From: Deltaproteobacteria bacterium
GTDB lineage: Bacteria; Myxococcota_A; Polyangia; Polyangiales; JADJMO01
Assembly (NCBI GenBank): GCA_025363655.1
Contig: JANYDK010000119.1
Location: forward strand, 1-33,938
DNA: 33,938 nt
Direction of reading: 5' to 3'
Positions 14,429 through 22,808 of this stretch are shown here, one piece after another. The notes below the pieces were generated by a model. That model did no database searches. It saw only the letters and a list, made by a program, of their open reading frames with translations, and was not told the origin of the DNA. Position 1 is the first letter of the stretch. Every line of letters begins with the position of its first letter. Made by a program: the position numbers and the translations under genes.

Positions 14429-17032
14429 TCAGCGCGACCACCTGGCTCGGAAAGCGCTGAGCATCTCCTCTGGGGTGCCGACCGCGACGATACGTCCACC
14501 TTCGTCCCCAGCTCCGGGCCCGAGGTCGATCACCCAATCGCTTCCGGCGATCACTCGCAGGTCGTGCTCGACGACGATCACCGTCGCGCCGCCGTCGACG
14601 AGCCCGTGCAATTGCACCATCAAGCGATCGACGTCGAGCGGATGGAGCCCGGTCGTCGGCTCGTCGAGGACGTACAACGTGCCCCGGCGCTCGAGGCGCT
14701 GCAGCTCGGTCGCGAGCTTGATGCGCTGCGCCTCCCCGCCCGAGAGCTCGGTCGCCGGTTGCCCGAGACGCAGATACCCGACGCCGACGTCGATCAACGT
14801 GTCGAGCGCACGGCCGATCGACGGCTCGTCACGGAACAGGGCGCGCGCGCGATCGACCGTCATCGCGAGCACGTCCGCGATGCTCTGCCCGTCGAATTTC
14901 ACGTCGAGAATCCGTGCCTCGTAGCGGCGGCCACGACAGACCGGGCAGGGCGCGTAGACGCTCGGAAGGAAGAGGAGCTCGACCTCGACCGAGCCTTCGC
15001 CTTCGCAGCGCGCACAACGGCCCTTGGCGACGTTGAACGAGAAGTGACCCGCGTCGTACTTGCGTGCGCGCGCCAGCTTGGTCGCCGCGAAGAGCCGACG
15101 GACGTGATCGAAGAGTCCCGTGTAGGTCGCCAGGTTCGAGCGGGGCGTGCGACCGATGGCGCGTTGATCGACCCGAACCAGACGCCTCACCCGCTCGGCG
15201 CCGTGCGCGATGCGACCGACGAGCCGGGCCTCGGGGCTGCGCTCGAGCGTCTCGAGCTCGAAGGCCTCTGCGTGGTCTTCCGCGCCTCCGAGGTGGGCTT
15301 CGATCAAGCCGACCAAGGCTTGGCTCACCAACGTCGACTTCCCGGACCCCGACACGCCGGTGACGGTGGTGAAGATCCCGAGGGGAAAGTCCGCATCGAG
15401 CGCGCGCAGGTTGTTGCGCGTGACGCCGCGGAGACGAAGCCAGTCTTCCGGCGTGCGCGGCGTGCGCGGCGTGCGCGGCGTCAGATCCTCGTCATCCTCG
15501 AACAGATACGGTCGCGTGCGCGACTGCGGCACGTCACGCAGACCGTCGGGCGGGCCGCTGTAGAGCACCTCGCCTCCGCGTGCGCCGGCGTCGGGCCCGA
15601 CTTCGACGATCCAATCGGCGCGGCGAATGACCTCCAGCTCGTGCTCGACGACGAAGACCGAGTTGCCCGCACGGCGCAAACCGTCGAGCGCACGAAGCAG
15701 CGCCTCCGTGTCCGTGGGATGCAGCCCGGCGGTCGGTTCGTCGAGGACGAAGGCGACGCCGAAGAGCTGTGAGCGCAGCTGGGTCGCGAGCCGCAGACGT
15801 TGCAGCTCACCCGGCGAGAGCGTCGGCGTGGCGCGATCGAGGCTGAGATATCCGAGCCCGAGATCGAGCACGACGTCGAGGCGCGCGACCACGTCGGCGA
15901 CGATGCGCTGCGTGGCGACGACGCGCTCCTCCGAGATGCCCGCGACGAGCTCGCTCGCGCCTGCCGACTTGGCGAAGGGAGCCACCAGGTCTCGCAGCGC
16001 CCGCATCGGCAGGAGGCCGATCTCCGCGATGTCGAGCCCGCCGAAACGAACCGCGAGCGCGTCGCGACGAAGCCGCTTGCCTTTGCACTCGGGACAATCG
16101 GCGGCGACCAAGTACTTGGCGGCGCGCTGCTTCATCCTCGCGCTGTCGCTGCTGGCGAAGGTCTCCACCACGTGCCGGCGGGCGCTGGTGAACGTGCCCT
16201 GATAGCTCGGTGGGGCCTTGCGGTGCAGCGCGCGTTTCACCTCCTGCCGATCGAATCCGGCGTAGACCGGCACCGTCGGTCGTTCGTCGGTGAAGAGAAT
16301 CCACCGTCGGTCTTTCTTCGGCAGCGAGCGCCAGGGGACGTCGACGTCGAAGTCGAGCGTCGTGAGAATGTCCCGCAGGTTCTGACCCTGCCACGCCGTC
16401 GGCCACGCAGCGATCGCGCGCTCGCGAATCGTCAGGCTCGGATCGGGGACCATCGAGGCCTCCGTCGCGTCGTACGTGCGACCGAGCCCATGACACTTCG
16501 GACATGCACCCTCAGGGGTGTTGGGCGAAAAGGCCGCCGCGTGCAACATCGGCTGCTTCGGTGGATATGTCCCTGCCCGCGAATAGAGCATGCGGAGCAG
16601 ATTCGAGAGCGTCGTGACGCTGCCGACCGACGAGCGCGTGCTCGGCGCGCCGCGCTGCTGCTGGAGGGCAATCGCCGGAGGCAGCCCGAAGATGTCGTCG
16701 ACGTCGGGGACCTCCATTTGATCGAAGAGCCGACGCGCGTACGGCGAGACCGATTCGAGAAACCGCCTTTGCGCCTCAGCGTAAATCGTGCCGAAGGCGA
16801 GCGACGATTTCCCCGAGCCGGAGACGCCGGTGAAGACGACGAGCGCATCGCGCGGAATCGAGACGTCGACGTTCTTCAGGTTGTGGACGCGCGCGCCCCT
16901 GACCTCGAGCTGGGAGAGGGGCGTGACACCGAGCCGAGGGCCATGAGCGCGGCAAATCGACCCGTCCGCCGGCCCAGTGGGGCAAGAGGGGCCTGAAATC
17001 ACGCGCCGATCGGATCGAGTGGGGGATGCCAT
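14429..17032 (-). CDS. uvrA: UvrA2-type excinuclease ABC ATPase lacking the UvrB-binding domain
   Basis: 867 residues, class of duplicated ABC ATPase with UvrA zinc modules. First half: Walker A GVSGSGKS (~69-76), zinc cysteines CPKC (177, 180) and CPEC (313, 316), signature LSPGELQ (405-411) and [11 protein letters not shown]. Second half: Walker [10 protein letters not shown] (~559-567), CARC and CPVC zinc knuckles, signature [15 protein letters not shown] and [12 protein letters not shown]. Between SRAGT (~155) and [10 protein letters not shown] (~168) only about 15 residues are present, where canonical UvrA has a >100-residue UvrB-binding region. That shortening marks UvrA2/DrrC-like paralogues linked to DNA-damage or drug tolerance. 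A GTG at residue 11 is an alternative start. The ATG at 17032 sits one base after the stop of the CPBP protease gene, so the two are translationally coupled. Confidence 0.95.
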   Translation of the reverse strand: MASPTRSDRRVISGPSCPTGPADGSICRAHGPRLGVTPLSQLEVRGARVHNLKNVDVSIPRDALVVFTGVSGSGKSSLAFGTIYAEAQRRFLESVSPYARRLFDQMEVPDVDDIFGLPPAIALQQQRGAPSTRSSVGSVTTLSNLLRMLYSRAGTYPPKQPMLHAAAFSPNTPEGACPKCHGLGRTYDATEASMVPDPSLTIRERAIAAWPTAWQGQNLRDILTTLDFDVDVPWRSLPKKDRRWILFTDERPTVPVYAGFDRQEVKRALHRKAPPSYQGTFTSARRHVVETFASSDSARMKQRAAKYLVAADCPECKGKRLRRDALAVRFGGLDIAEIGLLPMRALRDLVAPFAKSAGASELVAGISEERVVATQRIVADVVARLDVVLDLGLGYLSLDRATPTLSPGELQRLRLATQLRSQLFGVAFVLDEPTAGLHPTDTEALLRALDGLRRAGNSVFVVEHELEVIRRADWIVEVGPDAGARGGEVLYSGPPDGLRDVPQSRTRPYLFEDDEDLTPRTPRTPRTPEDWLRLRGVTRNNLRALDADFPLGIFTTVTGVSGSGKSTLVSQALVGLIEAHLGGAEDHAEAFELETLERSPEARLVGRIAHGAERVRRLVRVDQRAIGRTPRSNLATYTGLFDHVRRLFAATKLARARKYDAGHFSFNVAKGRCARCEGEGSVEVELLFLPSVYAPCPVCRGRRYEARILDVKFDGQSIADVLAMTVDRARALFRDEPSIGRALDTLIDVGVGYLRLGQPATELSGGEAQRIKLATELQRLERRGTLYVLDEPTTGLHPLDVDRLMVQLHGLVDGGATVIVVEHDLRVIAGSDWVIDLGPGAGDEGGRIVAVGTPEEMLSAFRARWSR
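15451..15479 (-). repeat. 9-base tandem repeat coding Thr-Pro-Arg
   Basis: Three copies of GCGTGCGCG plus two bases, in frame inside the uvrA-like gene, encode a TPR-TPR-TPR spacer (residues ~518-528) between the two ATPase halves. Probably a replication-slippage product in a tolerant linker. Confidence 0.75.
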
Positions 17033-17033
17033 T

Positions 17034-17759
17034 TTACCAGGCCGCCGCCAGATCGATCGCGACGTGACCGATGAGGCCCGGGATCAAGCTCCTTCTCCAG
17101 GCCGCGAGACCGCCCAGCAGGAGGCCGTGCAGAGAGCAGCGCACGATTGCCCCGGCGCCCTGCTGCCCGTGCGCAAGACCGAAGAGAAGAGCTTGGAAGG
17201 CGATCGCGAGGACGAGGCTTCCGGTGAAGGCTCGGAGTTGGGTCTGCAGATAACCGCGGTAGACGACCTCCTCGCAGCAGCCGACGCTGATGGCGACGAT
17301 GACCCAGGCGAGGCGATCTTGCGTCGTCACCGGCAGCATCGCCGTCACGCTGTCGTGATTCGTCGCGCCGACGACGCGTCGCCATGCGAGCTCGACGCTC
17401 ATGATCCCGACGAAGGCGACACTCGCGAGAATCACGTCGATTGCCGCACGACGAGGCGTCCTCCAGCGCTCGCCGATCAGCGACGAGAGCACGTTGCGAC
17501 CCCGAAACGCGCGGGCGACGTAGAAGACGAGCCCGAACTGCACCATCAGCATCGGCAGATAGACCGACGTGATTCGTTGCCACGCGCTGAGCGACGGAGC
17601 CGCCGAGGACGCGCTGGAAGTGCCAGATTCGCCGAGCAAGAGACCGGTGAGGGCGACGGCGACCATCAGGCCGACGAGCAATCCCGTGTGCCACTGCGGA
17701 GCGAGCTGCGACGCGGTCACCCCTCGCTCCCGAGCACGTTGGCAGGCTAGTTGCTCCAT
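17034..17759 (-). CDS. CPBP-family intramembrane protease (CAAX protease/bacteriocin-processing type)
   Basis: 241 residues from the ATG complement 17757-17759; an in-frame GTG at 17843 would add a poorly structured N-terminus. Several hydrophobic helices (GLLVGLMVAVALTGLLLG, YLPMLMVQFGLVFYVA, AIDVILASVAFVGIMSV) precede the active-site motifs CCEEVVYRGY (the EExxxR element), FGLAHGQQG (FxxxH) and GHVAID with the last His. The family is a set of integral membrane glutamate-type proteases with roles in peptide processing, immunity or stress signalling; the specific substrate is not visible. The gene lies immediately upstream of the UvrA2-type gene (one base apart) on the same strand. Divergent from the microprotein and ku. 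Confidence 0.9.
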   Translation of the reverse strand: MEQLACQRARERGVTASQLAPQWHTGLLVGLMVAVALTGLLLGESGTSSASSAAPSLSAWQRITSVYLPMLMVQFGLVFYVARAFRGRNVLSSLIGERWRTPRRAAIDVILASVAFVGIMSVELAWRRVVGATNHDSVTAMLPVTTQDRLAWVIVAISVGCCEEVVYRGYLQTQLRAFTGSLVLAIAFQALLFGLAHGQQGAGAIVRCSLHGLLLGGLAAWRRSLIPGLIGHVAIDLAAAW

Positions 17760-17827
17760 CGGTCGGCAGCTCGTTGCAAGGATCGGACGCTGTGTCCGCT
17801 CGAGAGCGCGCGAGCGCGGAGATTCCC

Positions 17828-17959
17828 ATGATGACCGAAGCACTCGTTGCCGTTCCCCCCGTTCTCGCGGCTGGTTGGTCGCTCCTCTATCTCCTCTTCG
17901 GAGGAGGCCTCGGCACCGCGATCTTGATCTTCTTCGGCCTCAAGTTGGTCGGCCGCTGA
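17828..17959 (+). CDS. 43-residue membrane microprotein upstream of ku
   Basis: Starts at the ATG 17828 (a second ATG follows at once at 17831), with GCGGAG as possible ribosome site. It encodes one or two short hydrophobic stretches (ALVAVPPVLAAGWSLLYLLF, then LGTAILIFFGLKLV) and ends GR. The stop is four bases before the ku start, so it would be cotranscribed with ku and ligD. No recognised family. Small size keeps confidence moderate. Confidence 0.5.
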   Translation: MMTEALVAVPPVLAAGWSLLYLLFGGGLGTAILIFFGLKLVGR

Positions 17960-17963
17960 GCTC

Positions 17964-18908
17964 ATGGCCAAGCGGGTCTTGCCGGGGAGCTCGCCCGGGA
18001 AATGGCATTCCCATCACGCAGCTCAGTCGAAGAAGGCCGCCAACGACGGTGAGCCCGAGACCACTGGGCGCGCGCTCTGGAAGGGGGCACTGAGCTTCGG
18101 CCTCGTGCAAATCCCCGTCGGGATGTACTCGGCCGAGAAGCCCAACGAGCTCGCGTTCCACCAGCTCGACAAGCACGACGACGCGCCGATCGGCTATGAC
18201 CGCGTCAACAAGCGAACTGGCAAGAAGGTCGCCTACGAGGATATCGTCAAAGGGTACGAGCTGCGCAAGGGCAGCTACGTGCTCGTCACCGACGACGACT
18301 TCAAGAAGGCCAACGTCGCCGCCTCGCAGACGATCGACATCGAGGACTTCGTCGACGCCGCGTCGATCGAGCCCGCGTATTTCGAGCGTCCTTATCATCT
18401 GCTCCCCGACGGCAAGACGGCCAAGGCCTATTCCGTACTCCGCGACGCGATGGCGAAGAAGAACCTGGTGGCAATCGCGCTGGTCGTGATTCGAACCCGG
18501 CAACACCTCTGCGCCGTCGTGCCCCGCGGACACCTGCTCGAGCTCGACCTCCTTCGTTTCCATCACGAGCTTCGTCCGGCGCCCGCCCGCTCGGCGACGC
18601 TGGCCTCGAAGGCGACGGCGAGGGAGGTCGAGCTGGCGGAACAGCTGATCGAGAAGATGGTCACCAAGTGGACGCCGGAGAAGTACAAGGACAGCTATCG
18701 CGACGATCTCTTGAGGGCGCTGCGCGAGAAGGCGAAGACCGGGGTCCTCGAGCCGCGCAACGTCCCCGAGAAGACGTCGGCGAACGCTGGCACCGATCTC
18801 CTCTCGCTGCTGCAAGCGAGCGTGAAGCACGGCGCGAAGAATGGCGCGAAGAAGAAGGCGCCGACGACGGTGAGCAAGCGAAAGGTCGCGAAGAAGCGGG
18901 CAGCTTGA
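17964..18908 (+). CDS. ku: Ku protein, end-joining DNA end-binding factor
   Basis: 314 residues. The Ku core begins at ALWKGALSFGLVQIPVGMY (~37-55) and continues with DAPIGYDRVNKRTGKKV and YFERPYHLLPDGKTAKAYSVL, typical of bacterial Ku. Two features are unusual. There is a ~35-residue basic/His-containing N-terminal extension ahead of the usual start; no ATG lies between it and the core. A Lys/Arg-rich C-terminal tail (~285-314) resembles the extended tails that tune DNA binding and LigD interaction in some species. As a homodimer it would encircle broken DNA ends and recruit LigD. Its TGA is separated from the ligD ATG by one base, so the two are coupled. Confidence 0.97.
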   Translation: MAKRVLPGSSPGKWHSHHAAQSKKAANDGEPETTGRALWKGALSFGLVQIPVGMYSAEKPNELAFHQLDKHDDAPIGYDRVNKRTGKKVAYEDIVKGYELRKGSYVLVTDDDFKKANVAASQTIDIEDFVDAASIEPAYFERPYHLLPDGKTAKAYSVLRDAMAKKNLVAIALVVIRTRQHLCAVVPRGHLLELDLLRFHHELRPAPARSATLASKATAREVELAEQLIEKMVTKWTPEKYKDSYRDDLLRALREKAKTGVLEPRNVPEKTSANAGTDLLSLLQASVKHGAKNGAKKKAPTTVSKRKVAKKRAA

Positions 18909-18909
18909 A

Positions 18910-21243
18910 ATGAAGGCCGGTTCGCTCCGCGACTATCACGAGAAGCGAGACTTCGAGCACACCGCCGAGCCGCGCGGGGGCGTCGAGAAGAAGCGCACGG
19001 CGAAGTCGCTTTCGTTCGTCGTGCAGCGTCATCATGCCTCTCACCTGCACTACGACTTCCGACTCGAGCTCGACGGCGTCCTCAAGAGTTGGGCAGTCCC
19101 CAAGGGACCGAGCTTGGTGCCGGGCGAGACGCGACTCGCGGTCGAGGTCGAAGATCATCCCCTCGACTACGGCACGTTCGAAGGCTCGATCCCCAAGGGT
19201 GAATACGGCGGCGGTTGGGTCCTCGTGTGGGATCACGGCACCTGGGTGCCCGAAGGCGATCCGCACGAAGGGCTCCGTCGCGGCAACTTGAAGCTGACGC
19301 TCCATGGCGACCGGCTCGAGGGGGGCTTCGTCCTCGTCCGCCTCCGCGGGAAGCCCGGCGAGACGAAGCACAACTGGCTCTTGCTCAAGCATCGCGACGC
19401 AGGCGCGAAGACCAAGCGCGATCTCGCCCAGATTACCGAGGTCGCCGAGGCAGAGTCGCCGCCCTCGCTCGACGACTTCTCGCCGCAGCTCGCGACCCTG
19501 CGCAAGGAGCTGCCCATGGGCGCCGAGCTCGGCTACGAGCTCAAGCTCGATGGCTACCGTGCGCTCGCAAAGCTCGACGAGAAGCTCGTTGGGAAGCTCC
19601 ATGAGAAGCTCGAAATCCGATCGCGCAACCAGCAGCGCTGGACCGATCGTTTTCCGGAAATTGCGGCGGCGCTGAAGAAGCTCGACGTCGAGAACGCCGT
19701 CTTCGACGGAGAGATTTGCGCGATCGACGACCAAGGCCGCACCAGCTTCCAGGCGCTGCAGGACGCGCTCTCGCATGGGCACACCAAGAACCTCGTCTAT
19801 TTCATCTTCGATCTGCTCTTCGTCGACGGCTTCGATCTGCGCGATCGCCCGCTCGCCGTCCGCAAGGCGATCCTCGAATCGATCCTCGAAGACGTGAAGC
19901 TGCCTCTTTCGTTCGTTCGGCATCTCGAGGGCGCGAAGGAGGCGAAGGCAGTGCTCGCCGAGGGTTGTCGCCGCGGTCTCGAGGGCATCGTCGTCAAGCG
20001 GCTCGATCGCCCGCACCACGCCGGTCGCACGCCCGAGTGGGTGAAGGTGAAGTGCAAGAACGAGCAAGAGTTCGTCATCGTCGGCTACACCAAGCCGAAG
20101 GGTCAGCGCGGCGGGCTCGGCGCGTTGCTCCTCGGTGCGCGCGACGGGGGCAAGCTTCGCTACGTCGGTAAGGTCGGCACCGGCTTCTCGCAGGAGACAC
20201 GGGCGTCGTTGACGAAGATCCTGAAAAACAAGGTGATTGACGTGCCGAGCGTCACCGAGCCCCCGCGTATGCGCGACGTCGTCTGGGTCGAGCCCGACGT
20301 GGTCTGCAAGGTCGCTTACGGTGAGAAGACGCGGGACGGCATGCTCCGACACCCTTCGTTCGTCGGCCTGCGCGAGGTCGCGATCACCCATCCCGAACGC
20401 GTCGTCGACGAGGTCAGCGGCGTCACCAAGGACGAGCTCGCGCGTCATCACGAGCGCGTCGCCGACCGCATGCTCCCGCACGCGACGAAACGTCCGCTCG
20501 CGCTCGTGCGTTGCCCCGAGGGCGTCGGAGGGAAGAGCTTCTTCCAGAAGAAGAAGGCGCCCGGAATGTCGGCGGCGATCCACGCGTCGCGCGCGGCCGG
20601 CCACGACGTGCTCTACGTCGACGACGTCGAAGGTCTGGTGTCGCTCGTCCAATTCGGCGCCCTCGAGCTGCATGCTTGGGGCTCGCGTCTCCCCACGACG
20701 ACGAAGCCCGACGTGATGGTGATCGATCTCGATCCCGACGAGGCGCTCCCATTCTCCAAGGTCATTCAGGCAGCGAAGGACGTGCGCGAAATCTTCGTCA
20801 GCCTCGGCCTCGAGAGCTTCGTCAAGACCACCGGCGGAAAGGGGCTGCACGTGGTCGCACCGTTCGCGCCCGAGCATTCCTGGAACGCGGTGAAGAGCCT
20901 CGCGCATTCGATCGCGATGCATCTGCAGAAGAGCGACCCCACGCGCTTCACGGCGACGATGAGCAAGTCGGCGCGTCACGGAAAAATCTTCGTCGACTAT
21001 CTGCGCAACGGAGAGGGCGCGACGGCGATTCTTCCCTATGCGACACGCAACCGCCCTGGACTACCTGTGGCGACGCCGATCTCTTGGCGTGAGCTCGAGG
21101 ACGTCGATCCGCGCGTCTTCACCGTGAAGACGGTCGCCAAGCGAATCGCCGGCCGCAAGCGCGATCCGTGGGCGAGCTTCTTCACCGTCGATCAACACCT
21201 GCCCTCCGCGCTCGAAGGGCTGGGAGGCGGTGGAGAGTCATGA
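18910..21243 (+). CDS. ligD: Multifunctional ATP-dependent DNA ligase LigD (phosphoesterase-ligase-polymerase)
   Basis: 777 residues, domain order phosphoesterase-ligase-polymerase. Phosphoesterase ~30-165: HHASHLHYDFRLELDG (His42, Asp49), EDHPLDYGTFEGSIPKGEYG (His83) and WLLLKHRD, a 3'-end-trimming module. Ligase ~195-500: active-site Lys212 in ELKLDGYRALA, then EGIVVKRLD and WVKVKC. Polymerase ~510-765: VIDLDPDE (Asp606, Asp608), KTTGGKGLHVV and KIFVDYLRN (Asp696). The enzyme acts on double-strand breaks after Ku binding: trimming, gap filling and sealing. This arrangement is seen in several proteobacterial LigD proteins. One base after ku; downstream 312 bases hold no gene I can identify. 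A separate polymerase-only protein at 3762 may back up the polymerase domain. Confidence 0.98.
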   Translation: MKAGSLRDYHEKRDFEHTAEPRGGVEKKRTAKSLSFVVQRHHASHLHYDFRLELDGVLKSWAVPKGPSLVPGETRLAVEVEDHPLDYGTFEGSIPKGEYGGGWVLVWDHGTWVPEGDPHEGLRRGNLKLTLHGDRLEGGFVLVRLRGKPGETKHNWLLLKHRDAGAKTKRDLAQITEVAEAESPPSLDDFSPQLATLRKELPMGAELGYELKLDGYRALAKLDEKLVGKLHEKLEIRSRNQQRWTDRFPEIAAALKKLDVENAVFDGEICAIDDQGRTSFQALQDALSHGHTKNLVYFIFDLLFVDGFDLRDRPLAVRKAILESILEDVKLPLSFVRHLEGAKEAKAVLAEGCRRGLEGIVVKRLDRPHHAGRTPEWVKVKCKNEQEFVIVGYTKPKGQRGGLGALLLGARDGGKLRYVGKVGTGFSQETRASLTKILKNKVIDVPSVTEPPRMRDVVWVEPDVVCKVAYGEKTRDGMLRHPSFVGLREVAITHPERVVDEVSGVTKDELARHHERVADRMLPHATKRPLALVRCPEGVGGKSFFQKKKAPGMSAAIHASRAAGHDVLYVDDVEGLVSLVQFGALELHAWGSRLPTTTKPDVMVIDLDPDEALPFSKVIQAAKDVREIFVSLGLESFVKTTGGKGLHVVAPFAPEHSWNAVKSLAHSIAMHLQKSDPTRFTATMSKSARHGKIFVDYLRNGEGATAILPYATRNRPGLPVATPISWRELEDVDPRVFTVKTVAKRIAGRKRDPWASFFTVDQHLPSALEGLGGGGES

Positions 21244-21555
21244 GCGGCTCGCCCGCGGTCCGAAGAGGTGGGGCGCCACGCGTCGCCGGGGCACCTGCGT
21301 ATGCGCATTTGTCCCGGTCGCGGGGCCTCGGTCGCGCGGCTGTTCGCTTCGCTGCCCGATCGCAGCACGGCGCACGTGGCACGACATGTGCTGAATCTCG
21401 CGAGCGACGGTAGGAGAGCACGCTGGGAATCACCCTACGGGGTCAGTCGTCGCGTTCGCGTCGGCTGAGTGCCGCGACGGGCGCTTCCCCTCTCGTACTG
21501 CGTTTGGGCCTTGGAATAGGCGATGACTGCCAATCGGTAGAAGGAAAGGAACGTC
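21244..21555. other. 312-base intergenic region after ligD
   Basis: No convincing gene on either strand; short open frames here are Arg-rich and lack a sensible start. The last bases contain AAGGAAAGGA (21541-21550), a strong ribosome site for the gene at 21556. The promoter of that operon probably lies in the preceding ~80 bases, but I cannot assign -35/-10 elements. Confidence 0.5.
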
Positions 21556-22341
21556 ATGGATCAAAACCCGACCTCCGTAGATCGCTCGAATGGGAATACC
21601 ACGCAAGACGGCGCCGGCGCCGCCAAGGGTTCCCCCGTTGGACCCGCCAGTGCGCTCAAGGTGGAAGCAGCACGGATGGGCGACGAGGTGAAGCAAGTCG
21701 CCGGCAAATTCGCGGACACTGCGAAGAAGACGGCCGAGACTCGACTCGAGGGAGGCAAAGATCGCGCGGCGCAGACGCTCGGCACCGTGGCCGATGCACT
21801 TCGTCACACCAAAGAGCATTTGGGCACTACCGAGAATGCCATGCTCGGCAACATCGTGTCGGGCGCGGCGGACCGCGTGGAAGGGCTGTCGGGTTACATC
21901 CAGAAGCGGACGATCGGTGAGCTGGTGAGTGACCTCGAGGGCTTCGCGCGACGGGAGCCTGCGCTCTTTCTCGGCGGCTCTTTCGTGATGGGCCTCTTGG
22001 GAGGGCGCTTCCTCAAGAGCGCACGCCCGTCGAACCCTCAGGCAGGCTCGCCAAGACAGGAGGGTGCGTCGGGCTCGAATTACCGACCCGTCAAGCCCTC
22101 GCCGTGGCAACAGCAGGGCCCGCGCGCGCAGGGTAATCGCCCTGGCATGCAGATGGGAGCATCGTCTGCCGCACCCCTTCGAGCCGGGCAACCCATGAGC
22201 GCGGCGGGTCGCGCCGCCAACACCAAGCACGAGTGGCCGACCGGCGACGATACGCCGCTGAGCGGCATTGGTGGGCCGACCGAAATCAAGCGTCCTGGTG
22301 CGACTCCCGACAAGTCGCAGAAGCCTGGAGGGGCCGGATGA
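21556..22341 (+). CDS. Ala/Gly-rich membrane-associated protein, first gene of a three-gene operon
   Basis: 261 residues from the ATG at 21556 behind a strong AAGGAAAGGA site. Residues ~30-120 are amphipathic helical (VEAARMGDEVKQVAGKF, KKTAETRLEGGKDRAAQTL), like envelope-stress proteins of the DUF883/nutrient-deprivation type. A single transmembrane helix (PALFLGGSFVMGLLGGRFL, ~135-153) follows. The remaining ~100 residues are Pro/Gln/Gly-rich and disordered-looking. The stop overlaps the next start by four bases (ATGA), so it is coupled to the membrane protein at 22338. Such trios are common near general-stress genes in proteobacteria; that link is from memory. Exact role unknown. Confidence 0.75.
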   Translation: MDQNPTSVDRSNGNTTQDGAGAAKGSPVGPASALKVEAARMGDEVKQVAGKFADTAKKTAETRLEGGKDRAAQTLGTVADALRHTKEHLGTTENAMLGNIVSGAADRVEGLSGYIQKRTIGELVSDLEGFARREPALFLGGSFVMGLLGGRFLKSARPSNPQAGSPRQEGASGSNYRPVKPSPWQQQGPRAQGNRPGMQMGASSAAPLRAGQPMSAAGRAANTKHEWPTGDDTPLSGIGGPTEIKRPGATPDKSQKPGGAG

Positions 22342-22808
22342 ACGCCTCGAACTCCATCGCATTGGGACAGGGCAGCTCCTCGAGCTCGAGAGCTGCGGAC
22401 CCCCCCTACGGGTCTCCTTCCCCGACGGCGAAGCAAGGTATCGGTGAACTGCTGGGCGCCCTGGCGCGCGACACCGGCACCCTGGTCCGCCAAGAGGTTC
22501 GACTCGCCACCAGCGAAGTCGGCGAGAAGGCCAAGCGAGTCGCTCACCAGTCTGGGCTCCTCATCGCCGGCGGAGCGATGATTCATGCGGGCGCTCTCTT
22601 GATGCTCTTGTCCGCGGTCTACGCCTTGCGGGAAGTAATGCCGGTCTGGGCGTCTGCGCTGATGATCGGGGCGCTCGTCGCGGGCATCGGCTGGTCGATG
22701 CTTTCTCGGTCGATGAAGGCCCTCGCGCAGCTCGATCCGGTGCCGAGAAAGACCGTCGAGACTCTCCGCGCGGGCGCGGCCGAAGTCGTCGAGAGAGTGA
22801 CGGAGTGA
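22338..22808 (+). CDS. Phage_holin_3_6/YqjE-like membrane protein
   Basis: 156 residues from the ATG at 22338, overlapping the upstream stop by four bases. A Ser-rich N-terminus precedes a conserved amphipathic segment (GIGELLGALARDTGTLVRQE, then VRLATSEVGEKAKR) typical of PF07332/YqjE-like proteins. Two transmembrane helices follow (SGLLIAGGAMIHAGALLMLL and VWASALMIGALVAGIGWSML). A C-terminal tail begins at about residue 125 (LDPVPRKTVETLRAG). Despite the Pfam-style name, such proteins are usually stress-related membrane proteins rather than lysis holins, and no phage genes surround it. Its stop overlaps the next ATG by one base (TGATG). Confidence 0.85.
   Translation: MNASNSIALGQGSSSSSRAADPPYGSPSPTAKQGIGELLGALARDTGTLVRQEVRLATSEVGEKAKRVAHQSGLLIAGGAMIHAGALLMLLSAVYALREVMPVWASALMIGALVAGIGWSMLSRSMKALAQLDPVPRKTVETLRAGAAEVVERVTE

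Noticed and set aside
18661-20979. Very long open frame on the minus strand opposite ligD, and comparable ones opposite other genes (for example 5340-7085 and 30291-31877)
   Set aside because: These are antisense shadows caused by high GC; their translations are Arg/Glu-rich without domains, while the opposite strand encodes clearly recognised proteins.
21268-21468. 66-codon open frame between ligD and the next gene
   Set aside because: Composition is Arg/Ser-rich with no hydrophobic core, no ribosome site and no recognisable motif.
22338-22808. Holin-like gene as a sign of prophage
   Set aside because: No capsid, tail, integrase or lysin gene nearby; the family name is historical and the gene is embedded in a stress-type membrane operon.
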